NCBI RefSeq assembly: GCF_002925845.1
Contig: NZ_PDNI01000025.1
Span: 1-64,000 of the forward strand
Direction: 5' to 3'
Length of the DNA stretch: 64,000 nt
Origin: Roseovarius nitratireducens
GTDB taxonomy: Bacteria > Pseudomonadota > Alphaproteobacteria > Rhodobacterales > Rhodobacteraceae
Positions 1 through 8,114 of this stretch are shown piece by piece. The notes under the pieces are model-generated. The model did not search any database and was not told the DNA's origin. It was given only the letters and a program-made list of their open reading frames with translations. The position numbers and the translations under genes are program-made. Position 1 is the stretch's first letter; each line of letters begins with the position of its first letter.

Positions 1-1
1 G

Positions 2-1918
2 ACGGGCATCGCGCGGCAGGGCCGCCGCGTGACCGGCGTGGACTGGCAAGGCGAGGATGGAAGCAGCGGCCATATCGCCTGCGACATGATAGTCAATTGC
101 GCGGGCATGTGGGGCCGAGAGGTGGGGCGCATGGCCGGAACCAACGTGCCGCTGCATGCTTGCGAGCATTTCTATATCGTATCCGAGCCGATCGCGGGTC
201 TGTCGCAGCTTCCGGTCCTGCGGGTGCCGGATGAATGCGCCTATTACAAGGAGGATGCGGGCAAGATGATGCTCGGGGCGTTTGAGCCCAATGCCAAGCC
301 GTGGGGGATGGCGGGCATTCCCGAGAGTTTCGAGTTCGATCAGTTGCCGGAGGATTTCGACCATTTCGAGCCGATCCTCGAGGCGGCCGTCAACCGGATG
401 CCGGTGCTGGCCGAGGCGGGGATTCACACGTTCTTTAACGGTCCCGAAAGCTTTACCCCCGATGATGCCTATCACCTGGGGCTGTGCCCCGAGATGGACA
501 ACGTCTGGGTGGCCGCCGGGTTCAACTCGATCGGCATCCAGAGCGCCGGCGGTGCCGGCGTGACGCTGGCGCAGTGGATGGAGGATGGCGAGAAGCCCTA
601 CGATATCGGCGATGTCGATATCAGCCGGATGCATCCATTCCAGGGCAACCGGCATTACCTGTTCGAGCGCTCGAAAGAGACGCTGGGCCTGCTCTATGCC
701 GACCATTTCCCCTATCGCCAGAAGGCCACCGCCCGCGGCGTGCGGCGCTCGCCATTCCATGCGCAGTTGCTGGAAGAGGGCGCGGTGATGGGCGAGGCGG
801 GCGGCTGGGAGCGGGCCAACTGGTTCGCGGCCAAGGGGCAGGAGCCCGTGTATCAGTATAGCTGGAAGCGGCAGAACTGGTTCGAAAATTCGGCGGCCGA
901 GCACAAGGCGGTGCGCGAGAATGTCGGCATGTACGACATGACCTCCTTCGGCAAGCTGCGGGTCGAGGGGCCGGACGCGAAAGCCTTCCTGAACCATGTC
1001 TGTGGGGCCAACATGTCCGTCCCCGTTGGCAAGATCGTCTATACGCAGTTCCTCAACACCCGCGGCGGGATTGAGGCGGACGTGACGGTGACGCGGCTGT
1101 CGGAGACGGCTTACCTTGTGGTCACGCCGGCGGTGACGCGGCTAGCCGACGAGACAAGGCTACGACGGCATGTGGGCGACCGGCGGGTGGTGATCACCGA
1201 CGTGACCGCGGGAGAGGGTGTGTTGGCGGTGATGGGGCCAAAATCGCGCGCGCTGCTGACCAAGGTCTCTCCCGGTGATTTCTCGAACGAAACCAATCCT
1301 TTCGGCACGGCGCTGGAGATCGAGATCGGCATGGGGCTCGCCCGGGCGCACCGGGTGTCCTACGTGGGCGAGCTGGGCTGGGAGATCTATATCTCGGCCG
1401 ATATGGCGGGGCATGTCTTCGAGACGCTCTGGGAGGCCGGACAGGATGTGGGGTTGAAGCTCTGCGGGATGCACATGATGGACAGCTGCCGGATCGAGAA
1501 GGCGTTCCGGCATTTCGGGCATGACATCACCTGCGAAGACAACGTGATCGACGCGGGGCTGGGCTTTGCCGTGGACCTTAAGAAGGACGACTTCATCGGC
1601 AAGGCGGCGGTGGCAGCGCGCAAGGAAAGCGGGCCGGAGAACCGGATGGTGCAGTTCCTGCTGGAAGACCCGGAGCCGCTTCTGTTCCACAACGAGCCGA
1701 TTATCCGGGACGGCGAACACGTGGGGTATCTCAGCTCGGGCAATTACGGCCACCACCTCGGCGCCGCTGTCGGCATGGGCTACGTGCCCTGCAAGGGCGA
1801 GAGCGCGCAGGACGTTCTGGGCTCGACCTACGAGATCGACGTGATGGGCACGAAGGTGAAGGCCAGGGCGAGCCTCAAACCCCTATACGACCCGAAATCG
1901 GAGCGGATGAAAACGTGA
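2..1918 (+). CDS. Dimethylglycine/sarcosine dehydrogenase-like FAD oxidoreductase, 5' end missing
   Basis: The reading frame is open from the window edge, so the N-terminal FAD-binding part lies outside; the GTG at 29 is internal. The visible ~638 residues hold the end of a DAO-type oxidoreductase domain (about residues 1-200), a linker region, then an aminomethyltransferase-like GcvT domain (about 260-620, with RVSYVGELGWEIY and a GcvT C-terminal barrel ending near KARASLKPLYDP). Known enzymes with this architecture oxidatively demethylate dimethylglycine or sarcosine and pass the C1 unit to tetrahydrofolate; roseobacters often carry several copies for glycine-betaine-type osmolytes. The exact substrate cannot be fixed from the sequence. 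It stands alone here, followed after 65 bases by an IS remnant, so its link to the conjugative genes is probably accidental. Confidence 0.85.
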   Translation, partial: TGIARQGRRVTGVDWQGEDGSSGHIACDMIVNCAGMWGREVGRMAGTNVPLHACEHFYIVSEPIAGLSQLPVLRVPDECAYYKEDAGKMMLGAFEPNAKPWGMAGIPESFEFDQLPEDFDHFEPILEAAVNRMPVLAEAGIHTFFNGPESFTPDDAYHLGLCPEMDNVWVAAGFNSIGIQSAGGAGVTLAQWMEDGEKPYDIGDVDISRMHPFQGNRHYLFERSKETLGLLYADHFPYRQKATARGVRRSPFHAQLLEEGAVMGEAGGWERANWFAAKGQEPVYQYSWKRQNWFENSAAEHKAVRENVGMYDMTSFGKLRVEGPDAKAFLNHVCGANMSVPVGKIVYTQFLNTRGGIEADVTVTRLSETAYLVVTPAVTRLADETRLRRHVGDRRVVITDVTAGEGVLAVMGPKSRALLTKVSPGDFSNETNPFGTALEIEIGMGLARAHRVSYVGELGWEIYISADMAGHVFETLWEAGQDVGLKLCGMHMMDSCRIEKAFRHFGHDITCEDNVIDAGLGFAVDLKKDDFIGKAAVAARKESGPENRMVQFLLEDPEPLLFHNEPIIRDGEHVGYLSSGNYGHHLGAAVGMGYVPCKGESAQDVLGSTYEIDVMGTKVKARASLKPLYDPKSERMKT

Positions 1919-1983
1919 GGCGCGGCGTGGCGGCGCTGACAAAGGAACCTGGGTTGAGGCTGGTTTCGCGTTGCACTTGAACT

Positions 1984-2445
1984 TGAACTGGCCCCATTTT
2001 CGACCGGACACCTAGGCCTGAACCAGGAGGCTTAGGCATATCCCTAAGCACGTGCTCATGTCTGAAGTTGAAATCATCATGGATGGTGGCCGCCGGCGCC
2101 GCTGGAGTTCCGCCGAAAAGCTGCGGATTGTCGAGGAGACGCTGGATGGCAGCGAGAGCATCTCGACCGTCGCGCGCCGCAATGGCGTGGCGCCCAATCT
2201 TCTGTATCGTTGGCGCAAGCTGATGCTGGAAGGAGGGAGTGTCGCGGTGACCGGGGACGACGATGTGACCAGCAACAAGAAGGTGCGGCAAATGGAGGAT
2301 CGCATCCGCGAGCTCGAGCGCCAGCTCGGCCGCAAGACCCTGGAAGCCGAGAGCCTTCGGGAGGCGCTGGACAGGTCGCGGGCAAAAAAACCGACCTTGC
2401 TTGCCGGGTCGTTGAAGACGGACGGTTCCCGATGCGGGGAGGTCC
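1984..2445 (+). mobile_element. Truncated IS3-family insertion sequence
   Basis: A left end beginning near TGAACTGGCCCC (about 1984) has the look of an IS3-family terminal repeat and lies 68 bases before the OrfA start. OrfA is complete up to the frameshift site, but the OrfB frame survives only for about 16 codons before homology stops near 2440, where RepC-like coding on the other strand begins. The right end and most of OrfB are missing, so the element is dead and marks a deletion or rearrangement junction. Confidence 0.65.
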
Positions 2446-2477
2446 AGTCGGATGCGCGGGTGCGCCCGATGATGTAG
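2052..2477 (+). pseudogene. IS3-family transposase OrfA with truncated OrfB
   Basis: The first ~110 residues are a typical IS3/IS2-group OrfA: a helix-turn-helix (WSSAEKLRIVEETLDGSES... NGVAPNLLYRWRKL, residues 15-60) followed by a leucine-zipper-like coiled coil (about 78-110). A run of seven A's at 2384-2390 lies in the correct phase for -1 frameshifting; in the -1 frame translation continues as KTDLACRVVEDGRFPM, the expected OrfB beginning. The rest of OrfB, including the DDE catalytic core, is absent. The last ~25 residues of this frame come from unrelated flanking DNA. The protein could still bind its IS ends but cannot transpose. Confidence 0.7.
2384..2390 (+). other. Programmed -1 frameshift heptamer A AAA AAA
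   Basis: Seven A's with the zero-frame codons AAA AAA at 2385-2390 match the X XXY YYZ slippery pattern used by IS3 elements to make the OrfAB transposase. The -1 frame entered here continues into the OrfB start. The site is relic because OrfB is truncated. Confidence 0.7.
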
Positions 2478-2653
2478 GTCAGCACTGCGAGGCGGACGGG
2501 GCGCAAACCGATATGCGGAGCAACCTCTGAAAGTAGCGCCATGACAGCGCCGTTGGTCCAGCCTTCCGGCAGGGCGGGGTGGGTTTGGGTCAGGTTCAAT
2601 ATCTTGTCCTTGTCAGCGTGGGACAAGGCCGCAACAGGGCGTTCGCATCCCAT
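2422..2653 (-). pseudogene. RepC-like replication initiator, N-terminal fragment
   Basis: Reading leftward from ATG at 2653, about 77 residues show good coding character: an N-terminal tail, then LPEGWTNGAVMALLSEVAPHIG and LRPVRLAVLTYIIGRTRASDW, resembling the N-terminal winged-helix part of RepC-type plasmid initiators. Homology ends near 2422-2440 where the IS3 remnant joins, so the bulk of the initiator is lost. The stretch upstream (2657-2826) holds a candidate antisense RNA of the kind that controls repC in repABC plasmids. The assignment rests on recall of family N-termini and on the antisense RNA; another small HTH protein is possible. This replicon would be dead, so the element must replicate otherwise or be integrated. 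Confidence 0.4.
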
Positions 2654-2705
2654 CAAGAGATACGTTTTTTCGTTGCCTTGACTGTCGGGACTGCTAGAAC
2701 ACGAT

Positions 2706-2794
2706 CACAGTTTGAGTTGACCTATCGGAACGCCAATTCCGTTGTTCTTCGAGCCCCTCGCATGGTTGCCGCCTTGCGGGGGTTTCTCTTTTTT
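2706..2794 (+). ncRNA. Candidate antisense (inc/ctRNA-like) RNA upstream of repC-like fragment
   Basis: On the strand opposite the repC-like fragment there is a possible promoter (TTGCCT at 2673-2678, 16-base spacer, TAGAAC at 2695-2700), a short hairpin (CGGAA 2726-2730 / TTCCG 2737-2741) and a strong intrinsic terminator (CCCCTCGCA 2754-2762 pairing with TGCGGGGG 2775-2782, then a T-rich tract to 2794). Position, size (~90 nt) and terminator match the counter-transcribed RNAs that repress repC translation in repABC-type replicons. No repA or repB lies upstream; a secreted-protein gene does. Confidence 0.45.
2754..2794 (+). terminator. Intrinsic terminator of candidate antisense RNA
   Basis: Eight paired bases with one bulged T at 2758, a 12-base loop and the tract TTTCTCTTTTTT. 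It faces rightward and would end transcription just before the 3' end of the leftward gene at 2827. Confidence 0.6.
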
Positions 2795-2826
2795 GGGGTG
2801 TCGAGTCCTTCTGTCTGGGGTGTGGG

Positions 2827-3486
2827 TCAGTAATTGACCTGCTCAGATCCGTAGGTGCCCTCGTGATCTTCCCAGTCGACAAAGACGGCACGGGTCCGGA
2901 TACTCGGGCAGGTGGCTCCGAAACCTTCGTCGCCCTGGAAGGCCGGCGGAAGCTCCCCCGGGGACGCGATACGCCATCGAAACTGCCCCGTGCTGTCGTA
3001 TGAACCATGTCGAATGTAGCTCCAGCGACGACAATGCTCGCCTTCGCCGACCACTCCCTGGGACAAATAAGCGTCAAAGACATCAATGGAGCGGATAAAC
3101 GCAAAGGCGGACCCGCTGACATCGATATCAGCGCCACGCCCGACAGCTTGCGCGAGATGGAGCGTTTCCATTCCGGGTGCCGAGGAGACTGTTGGCTCGG
3201 GGTTAAACCCCGCCAACCTGTAAAGGCGCACGACCGGGTCCGGCATTTCAAGCGCCACGCGCATCGGGCAGCGCCAGATCTGCAGCGGCGGCTCGACCGG
3301 CCAGGGCGTGATCCGCCGGATGAACTCCGCGCGCGCCCGCGCACACGGAGCCGACGCGGGCCAGCCGCCTGCGAGGCACAAGAGGATCGCACAATCGATC
3401 TGGTAGCCTTGTGCGGCAGCGGGTTTGGGCGCAAGCGACACGAGACCGAACGCGATCATGGCGGCCGTTGAGAGGGGCCGCCTCAT
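2827..3486 (-). CDS. Secreted protein of unknown function beside the virB operon
   Basis: 219 residues with a clear Sec signal peptide (MRRPLSTAAMIAFGLVSLAPKP, cleavage after AAAQ near residue 26). The mature part has several cysteines (YQIDCAILLCLAGGWPASAPC) and no catalytic motif I recognise. It is divergent from the virB operon and followed upstream by a second small secreted protein on the same strand, so both may be periplasmic accessories of conjugation. The start at ATG 3486 puts the signal peptide at the N-terminus. Confidence 0.6.
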   Translation of the reverse strand: MRRPLSTAAMIAFGLVSLAPKPAAAQGYQIDCAILLCLAGGWPASAPCARARAEFIRRITPWPVEPPLQIWRCPMRVALEMPDPVVRLYRLAGFNPEPTVSSAPGMETLHLAQAVGRGADIDVSGSAFAFIRSIDVFDAYLSQGVVGEGEHCRRWSYIRHGSYDSTGQFRWRIASPGELPPAFQGDEGFGATCPSIRTRAVFVDWEDHEGTYGSEQVNY

Positions 3487-3571
3487 GACAAAGCACCGCC
3501 GCTAACCTGTTGGCGCATAATTGGATTTATGTTAAGCAAGTCATAAATACTGACATATTTTGTGCGTCGTT

Positions 3572-3841
3572 TCATTGGAACATCTCCTGGTAAGCGTCAA
3601 GCACAAGACGGACTTCGGCCTGCGCAGAAGCTGATGCTGCGGCGAGGCAATTCAGGTAGGTTTGTGCCTCATCGAAGTAGGCGTTGAACTCGGTTCTGAT
3701 GTCGTCGCCGTACTCGTTCAGGAGCGCAGGCGAGGCCGACAGCTCCGGCCGCAACGGCAACACGCAGTCCATCGCCAGCGTTTCGGCGTTTGCTGGGATC
3801 GCTAGGGCGATGAATGTGCTACATGCCAGCAACCGCGACAT
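3572..3841 (-). CDS. Small secreted protein of unknown function
   Basis: 89 residues from ATG 3841, chosen over the ATG at 3859 because GGGAGA sits about 7 bases upstream and because it places the signal peptide (MSRLLACSTFIALAIPANA) at the start. The mature part has two cysteines (MDCVLPL and YLNCLAAA) and ends in predicted helix. It is 85 bases upstream of the other secreted gene in the same direction; a shared leftward transcript is likely. The 197-base gap to the virB side (3842-4038) must hold both divergent promoters. Confidence 0.55.
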   Translation of the reverse strand: MSRLLACSTFIALAIPANAETLAMDCVLPLRPELSASPALLNEYGDDIRTEFNAYFDEAQTYLNCLAAASASAQAEVRLVLDAYQEMFQ

Positions 3842-4038
3842 CTGGTGGTCTCCCGACATTCTAGGGGCGAATCGTGTGTCGGACCTATCACCGAAAAAAT
3901 ATCGTAATCAATCTAAAGATATCTATTGACCACCTAAAGCGTTTTTCGATACGTCGCAACATATCTTGTGGCATGCACTGTTTGAAGCGGTGCAAAAGCA
4001 GGTTACTTTCGTAGGAACTTCTTTCCTTCGGAGGCAAA

Positions 4039-4380
4039 ATGGCAGGAACAAAGTACCCAGTGATCCTAACGTCGCACATGCAAGAGGCGATCGAGGGTGG
4101 GGCATGGATCGAGGTGGAATGCGTTGAGGCCCCGGAAAAGGGCGGCAATACGCATAGGGGTGGCTGGACGGTTTTCGTCTGCTCCAATGACGGTCAAGAC
4201 GGTGTGCACCGGTCGGTCTATGTGACCAACCGGGATCTGAAACCACGCGTCTTCAAGACCGCAGCAGGGCTCATGAGCTTCTGCCTGGAGCTCGACGCAA
4301 AAGTATTCAGTTGCCCGCTCCGAGAAGGTGAGAGAGGCACGTGGGAGTTTGAGACGACAAGGTATCCTGGCAGCGGCTAG
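4039..4380 (+). CDS. Hypothetical protein at the head of the virB operon
   Basis: 113 residues, ATG preceded by a good ribosome site (CGGAGG about 7 bases upstream). No signal peptide or membrane segment; about two-thirds of the length looks like a beta-rich small domain ([27 protein letters not shown]). Its 3' end overlaps virB1 by 53 bases, which points to translational coupling and a place in the conjugation operon. I do not recognise the family. Confidence 0.6.
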   Translation: MAGTKYPVILTSHMQEAIEGGAWIEVECVEAPEKGGNTHRGGWTVFVCSNDGQDGVHRSVYVTNRDLKPRVFKTAAGLMSFCLELDAKVFSCPLREGERGTWEFETTRYPGSG

Positions 4381-5011
4381 CCTCGTTCTCTGGGGGCTTT
4401 CAGGCCCTTCCTCTTATGCACAATCCGTTATCGATCTCGATGCTCCAGACCGTGTTGGTCGACTGACCAGCAGCGTTCTTGACTTCGCAAGACCTCAACC
4501 CGAGCAAAGCGACGTTGTCGCACGTTCTGAGGTCACCCCTCTTAATTCACCCCGCCTTTCCCCGTCTCGGGTCCCATCAGGTCGCCCTGCGATCGAGGCC
4601 ATGATCCTCGATGTGGGGTCGGTCTATGCGGACCACCCGGTCCTGCGCAGGGCCGGGATGACCTCTCGCGACTGGCTCGCATTCTTTCGCGCCAACATCG
4701 CTATTGAAAGCGCATTTGATCCAGGCGCGCGGTCGCATGTCGGCGCAATCGGGCTTGGGCAGTTGATGCCGGACACTGCACGCGTGCTTGGCGTCGATCC
4801 GCATGATCCTGAGCAAAACCTGCATGGGTCCGCCCGCTATCTGCTGACACAACTTGATCGTTTCGGGACGCCGCAGCTTGCGCTCGCGGCCTATAATGCC
4901 GGCCCCGAAGCCGTGGCGCGCCATGGCGGTATTCCCCCCTACCGTGAAACCCAAGGTCATGTCCGCAAGGTCATGGCCGTCTATGCCCAATCCATCGGAG
5001 ACCAGACATGA
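4328..5011 (+). CDS. virB1: VirB1-like lytic transglycosylase
   Basis: 227 residues from GTG 4328, with a hydrophobic signal segment ([14 protein letters not shown], residues 13-26). The C-terminal two-thirds is a soluble lytic transglycosylase domain: catalytic glutamate in [12 protein letters not shown], then [18 protein letters not shown] and [13 protein letters not shown]. VirB1 proteins cleave peptidoglycan to let the type IV secretion channel through. It is paralogous to the transglycosylase domain of the gene at 8086. The stop overlaps the virB2 start. Confidence 0.88.
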   Translation: MREARGSLRRQGILAAASLVLWGLSGPSSYAQSVIDLDAPDRVGRLTSSVLDFARPQPEQSDVVARSEVTPLNSPRLSPSRVPSGRPAIEAMILDVGSVYADHPVLRRAGMTSRDWLAFFRANIAIESAFDPGARSHVGAIGLGQLMPDTARVLGVDPHDPEQNLHGSARYLLTQLDRFGTPQLALAAYNAGPEAVARHGGIPPYRETQGHVRKVMAVYAQSIGDQT

Positions 5012-5292
5012 AGCGCATTGATTATACCCGGGTGGCATTGGCCGCGTTGCTGATGTTAGCCGCAGCCCCGGCGCTCGCACAGGACCTCAGCCCGGTCTCT
5101 GACATGATCGACAATATCATCGACGCGGTGACGGGTCCGATCGGTCGTGGCCTCGGCGTACTCGCTCTCGTGGGGTCCGGTGTCATGATGTTTTTCGGGC
5201 GCCTCAACTGGCCGATCTTCGTGGCCGTGTTTGTCGGCGTGGTGCTGATCTTTTCGGCCGAGACCATCATCGACGGCTTTGCGGCTCCTTGA
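5008..5292 (+). CDS. virB2: VirB2-like major pilin
   Basis: 94 residues: signal peptide to about residue 25 ([10 protein letters not shown]), then two hydrophobic helices ([16 protein letters not shown] and [20 protein letters not shown]) separated by a short turn, the standard TrbC/VirB2 pilin plan. ATG overlaps the virB1 stop (ATGA). It would polymerise into the conjugative pilus. Confidence 0.88.
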   Translation: MKRIDYTRVALAALLMLAAAPALAQDLSPVSDMIDNIIDAVTGPIGRGLGVLALVGSGVMMFFGRLNWPIFVAVFVGVVLIFSAETIIDGFAAP

Positions 5293-5315
5293 TCTGACCG
5301 ACCGCAGAGACCCGC

Positions 5316-5591
5316 ATGCGCGACACACCACTCTTTCTGGGGCTGACCAAGCCGCCACGGATATTCGGTCTTCCGATCGGATATTTCGTGGCGTTGGTCT
5401 TCGCATCCGTGATCCCTTTCATTCTGGTTGACGACATGCGGTTCCTGCTGGTGTTCCTCGCGGGCTACCCACCGCTTTGGCTGGTCGCAGACCGCAATCC
5501 ACATCTGTTTCAGATTTTGAACGTGGTGATGTCGCGCACACCGCGAACGAGTGTGCGATCCGGTGATGGGGGCGATCTCTATGTCGCGTGA
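5316..5591 (+). CDS. virB3: VirB3-like inner-membrane protein
   Basis: 91 residues, with two membrane segments (GYFVALVFASVIPFIL and MRFLLVFLAGYPPLWLV) and the typical N-terminus MRDTPLFLGLTKPP. VirB3 works with the VirB4 ATPase at the inner membrane in pilus assembly. Its 3' end overlaps virB4 by 11 bases if virB4 starts at 5581. Confidence 0.85.
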   Translation: MRDTPLFLGLTKPPRIFGLPIGYFVALVFASVIPFILVDDMRFLLVFLAGYPPLWLVADRNPHLFQILNVVMSRTPRTSVRSGDGGDLYVA

Positions 5592-7950
5592 GTTTCGGGG
5601 GCTTCGTGCCAGCAGTGCCGTTCGGGATGCACTTGGGGACAAGGCTTTGAAAGCCGAGCGTCTTGGGCGGCATCTACCCTACATCGCTGCGGTGCGTGAC
5701 AATGTCATCCTGACGCGGCAGGGTGATCTGATGGCGTCGGTCACGCTCGGCGGGATCGACAGCTTCACCAGCGATGACGCCCGGATCGATGAGATCAGCG
5801 AAGGCTTTGCCCGGATCGTCAGTCAGTTGGGGGAGCGCTTCGGTTTCCACATCAACAAGGTGTCACGCCCGGACGTCGCGGACCTTGCTGCGCCTGACGG
5901 TATGCCTTTTGCAAATGCCGTAGACGCGGCTTGGCAGAGAAGCCTGCGCGCACGTGACTTGAAAGCCCGCACCTTGATGCTGACAGTGCTGATTCGTCCG
6001 TCGATGCCGCAGGCTTTCTCGAAGGTTCTGGGCGTCCTTGGCGGCGGCCGCGATTTCCAGAAAGACATCGATACGAGAATTGTTGCCCTGGAAGAGGCCA
6101 TGACCCTGCTCATGGCGATGTATTCCGACGCAGGCGCGGCGCGACTGACAGTCTCGAGCGAGGACTGGCTTGCGTTGTTGGCCGCGGTTCACGGACAGAG
6201 CTACGGCAAGATCATCGCGGCCCCCGGACAATTGCTGGCCGACACGATGAGCAATTTCGACGTCAGCTTTCACGGCAAAACCATGCGGCTGGAAAGCGGT
6301 GGACGCTCAAGATTCGGCGCGATTTTCGGGATGAAATCCTATCCCAGCCGCACCTGGCCAACCATGCTTGACGCGCTGGAACTGCCCTATGACATCACGA
6401 TCACCAATTCCTTCACGCCGCGGCGCGCCAATGAAATGGTTGAGCGCATTCAACGTACCTTTCGCCAGCGGGGTGCCTCCGAGGATGCCGGCGTCAGCCT
6501 GACAGAGCAATTGATCGAAGCCGCCGACGCCGTGGCATCCGGCCGGTCGACTTTTGGGACACATCATGCCTCCGTGCAGGTCTTCTGTGACAGCGCCGAG
6601 GAACTGGAACAGGCAGCTTCCGAGATCTGGCGGGCGGGGCAAGAGACCGGTGCCGTTCTGGTCCGGGAATCCTGGGCCGCAAAGGCACTCTATTTCGCGC
6701 AGGCGCCGGGGAACTGGGCCTACCGGATCCGTGACGGGATCGTTTCCTCTCACAATTTCGCGGAACTGGCTGCGTTTCACAAGACACGGCCAGGGCGCGG
6801 ACCTGAGGCCAGCCCTTGGGGCAAGACGATCACGGCCTTCCCGACTGTGACCTCCAGCCTCTACCGGTTCAACTTTCACGAAGCGGGGCGCCGGACCGAT
6901 GAGCCAAGTGTCGGGCACACGTTGGTTCTGGGCCGTACGGGGTCTGGCAAGACACTCGGCACGGCTTTTCTCATGGCGCAGGCCCGCAGAGTGGGCGCGC
7001 GGGTCATCGTTTTCGACAAGGACCAGGGGTTGGAGATGGCGATCCGCGCTCTGGGTGGCAGTTATAGTGAAATCAAGGTTGGCCAGCCCACGGGCTTCAA
7101 CCCGATGACCACGGAGACCGATGCGCGAGGGGCCGCCTGGTTGACAGATTGGCTTGGCGACATTCTGGCCCGCCACCGTCCACTTGAGACAGTCCAGACC
7201 GCAGCACTTAACGAGGCGGTCCGTCAGATCGCCGCTGCGGAACCGGACCTTAGAACCTTCGACGGTTTGGCAAGCCTCGTGGCCTCTACCGATGATGACG
7301 GCGATCTGGTGTCCCGCGTGCGGGAATGGACAGAAGTCGGTCGGTACGGTTGGCTTTTCTCAAGGCCCAGTGCCCAGTCGATTGCCATCGGCGAGGATGT
7401 CCTTGGTCTCGACATGACCGAACTTCTGGACCAGGACGCAGAACGCTCCGCCCTCCTCGCCTACCTCTTCCGCCGTATCGAGCGCGTGATCGAGGATCGC
7501 AGACCAACGATCATTGTGATCGACGAGGCCTGGAAGATGTTGGCCGACGATATCTTCGTCAAGCGCCTCCATGACTGGCTGGTTACCATGCGCAAGCGCA
7601 ACTGCGTGGTGATGATGTTGACCCAGACACCGGGCCATCTGGACCAAAGTTCGGTCGGCCAGATCATCGCGGAAAGTGTGGCAACCCAGATCCTGTTTCC
7701 CAATCCACGGGCAAACCCGGAGGATTACGGCATCCTGCGCCTGAACGCGCGCGAGGCGGATTTTCTTTCCAGCCCGACAGCCGGGTTGCGGCTGGCATTG
7801 ATCCGTTCCGGGGCCGACAGCGTGTTCGTCAATACCGATCTCGCAGGCTTGGGCGGTCTGGTCACTGTTCTTGGTGGCGGCAAGACCGGCGAGGAAAAAG
7901 CGCCTGCCGATTGGCGCAAGAAAGAAGAATTCTGGAAGGACATGATGTGA
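5581..7950 (+). CDS. virB4: VirB4-type conjugation ATPase
   Basis: 789 residues, the normal family length. Walker A is LGRTGSGKT (about 449-457) and Walker B TIIVIDEAW (about 643-651), followed by the MLTQTPGHLDQS sensor region. The N-terminal CagE/VirB4 domain fills the first ~400 residues. The ATG at 5581 (MSREFRGLRA) is preferred to GTG 5551, which would overlap virB3 by 41 bases without a better ribosome site. It powers pilus biogenesis and substrate transfer at the inner membrane. Confidence 0.92.
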   Translation: MSREFRGLRASSAVRDALGDKALKAERLGRHLPYIAAVRDNVILTRQGDLMASVTLGGIDSFTSDDARIDEISEGFARIVSQLGERFGFHINKVSRPDVADLAAPDGMPFANAVDAAWQRSLRARDLKARTLMLTVLIRPSMPQAFSKVLGVLGGGRDFQKDIDTRIVALEEAMTLLMAMYSDAGAARLTVSSEDWLALLAAVHGQSYGKIIAAPGQLLADTMSNFDVSFHGKTMRLESGGRSRFGAIFGMKSYPSRTWPTMLDALELPYDITITNSFTPRRANEMVERIQRTFRQRGASEDAGVSLTEQLIEAADAVASGRSTFGTHHASVQVFCDSAEELEQAASEIWRAGQETGAVLVRESWAAKALYFAQAPGNWAYRIRDGIVSSHNFAELAAFHKTRPGRGPEASPWGKTITAFPTVTSSLYRFNFHEAGRRTDEPSVGHTLVLGRTGSGKTLGTAFLMAQARRVGARVIVFDKDQGLEMAIRALGGSYSEIKVGQPTGFNPMTTETDARGAAWLTDWLGDILARHRPLETVQTAALNEAVRQIAAAEPDLRTFDGLASLVASTDDDGDLVSRVREWTEVGRYGWLFSRPSAQSIAIGEDVLGLDMTELLDQDAERSALLAYLFRRIERVIEDRRPTIIVIDEAWKMLADDIFVKRLHDWLVTMRKRNCVVMMLTQTPGHLDQSSVGQIIAESVATQILFPNPRANPEDYGILRLNAREADFLSSPTAGLRLALIRSGADSVFVNTDLAGLGGLVTVLGGGKTGEEKAPADWRKKEEFWKDMM

Positions 7951-8114
7951 AAGCACGATTTTTTCTGTTGGTCGCCATGGCGGCCCTGAGCGCTTGCGAA
8001 GGTGCATCAACAGGCGTGCGTTCGCCCTGTTTTGAGCGGCCAGCGATGGCGTTCTCGGCCCCTGCTCCCGACCGTGTTTCGCGGAATGCGCATTGTGATT
8101 TCCAGAGCTTCTAG
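7947..8114 (+). CDS. Small VirB7-like lipoprotein
   Basis: 55 residues from GTG 7947, overlapping the virB4 stop (ATGATGTGA). The N-terminus [17 protein letters not shown] is a lipoprotein signal with lipobox LSAC, so Cys17 would be lipidated; two further cysteines lie in the tail. Size, lipobox and place in the operon fit VirB7, the outer-membrane lipoprotein that stabilises VirB9, although the order (between virB4 and virB5) is not the classical one. The 3' end overlaps the next gene by 29 bases. Confidence 0.6.
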   Translation: MKARFFLLVAMAALSACEGASTGVRSPCFERPAMAFSAPAPDRVSRNAHCDFQSF

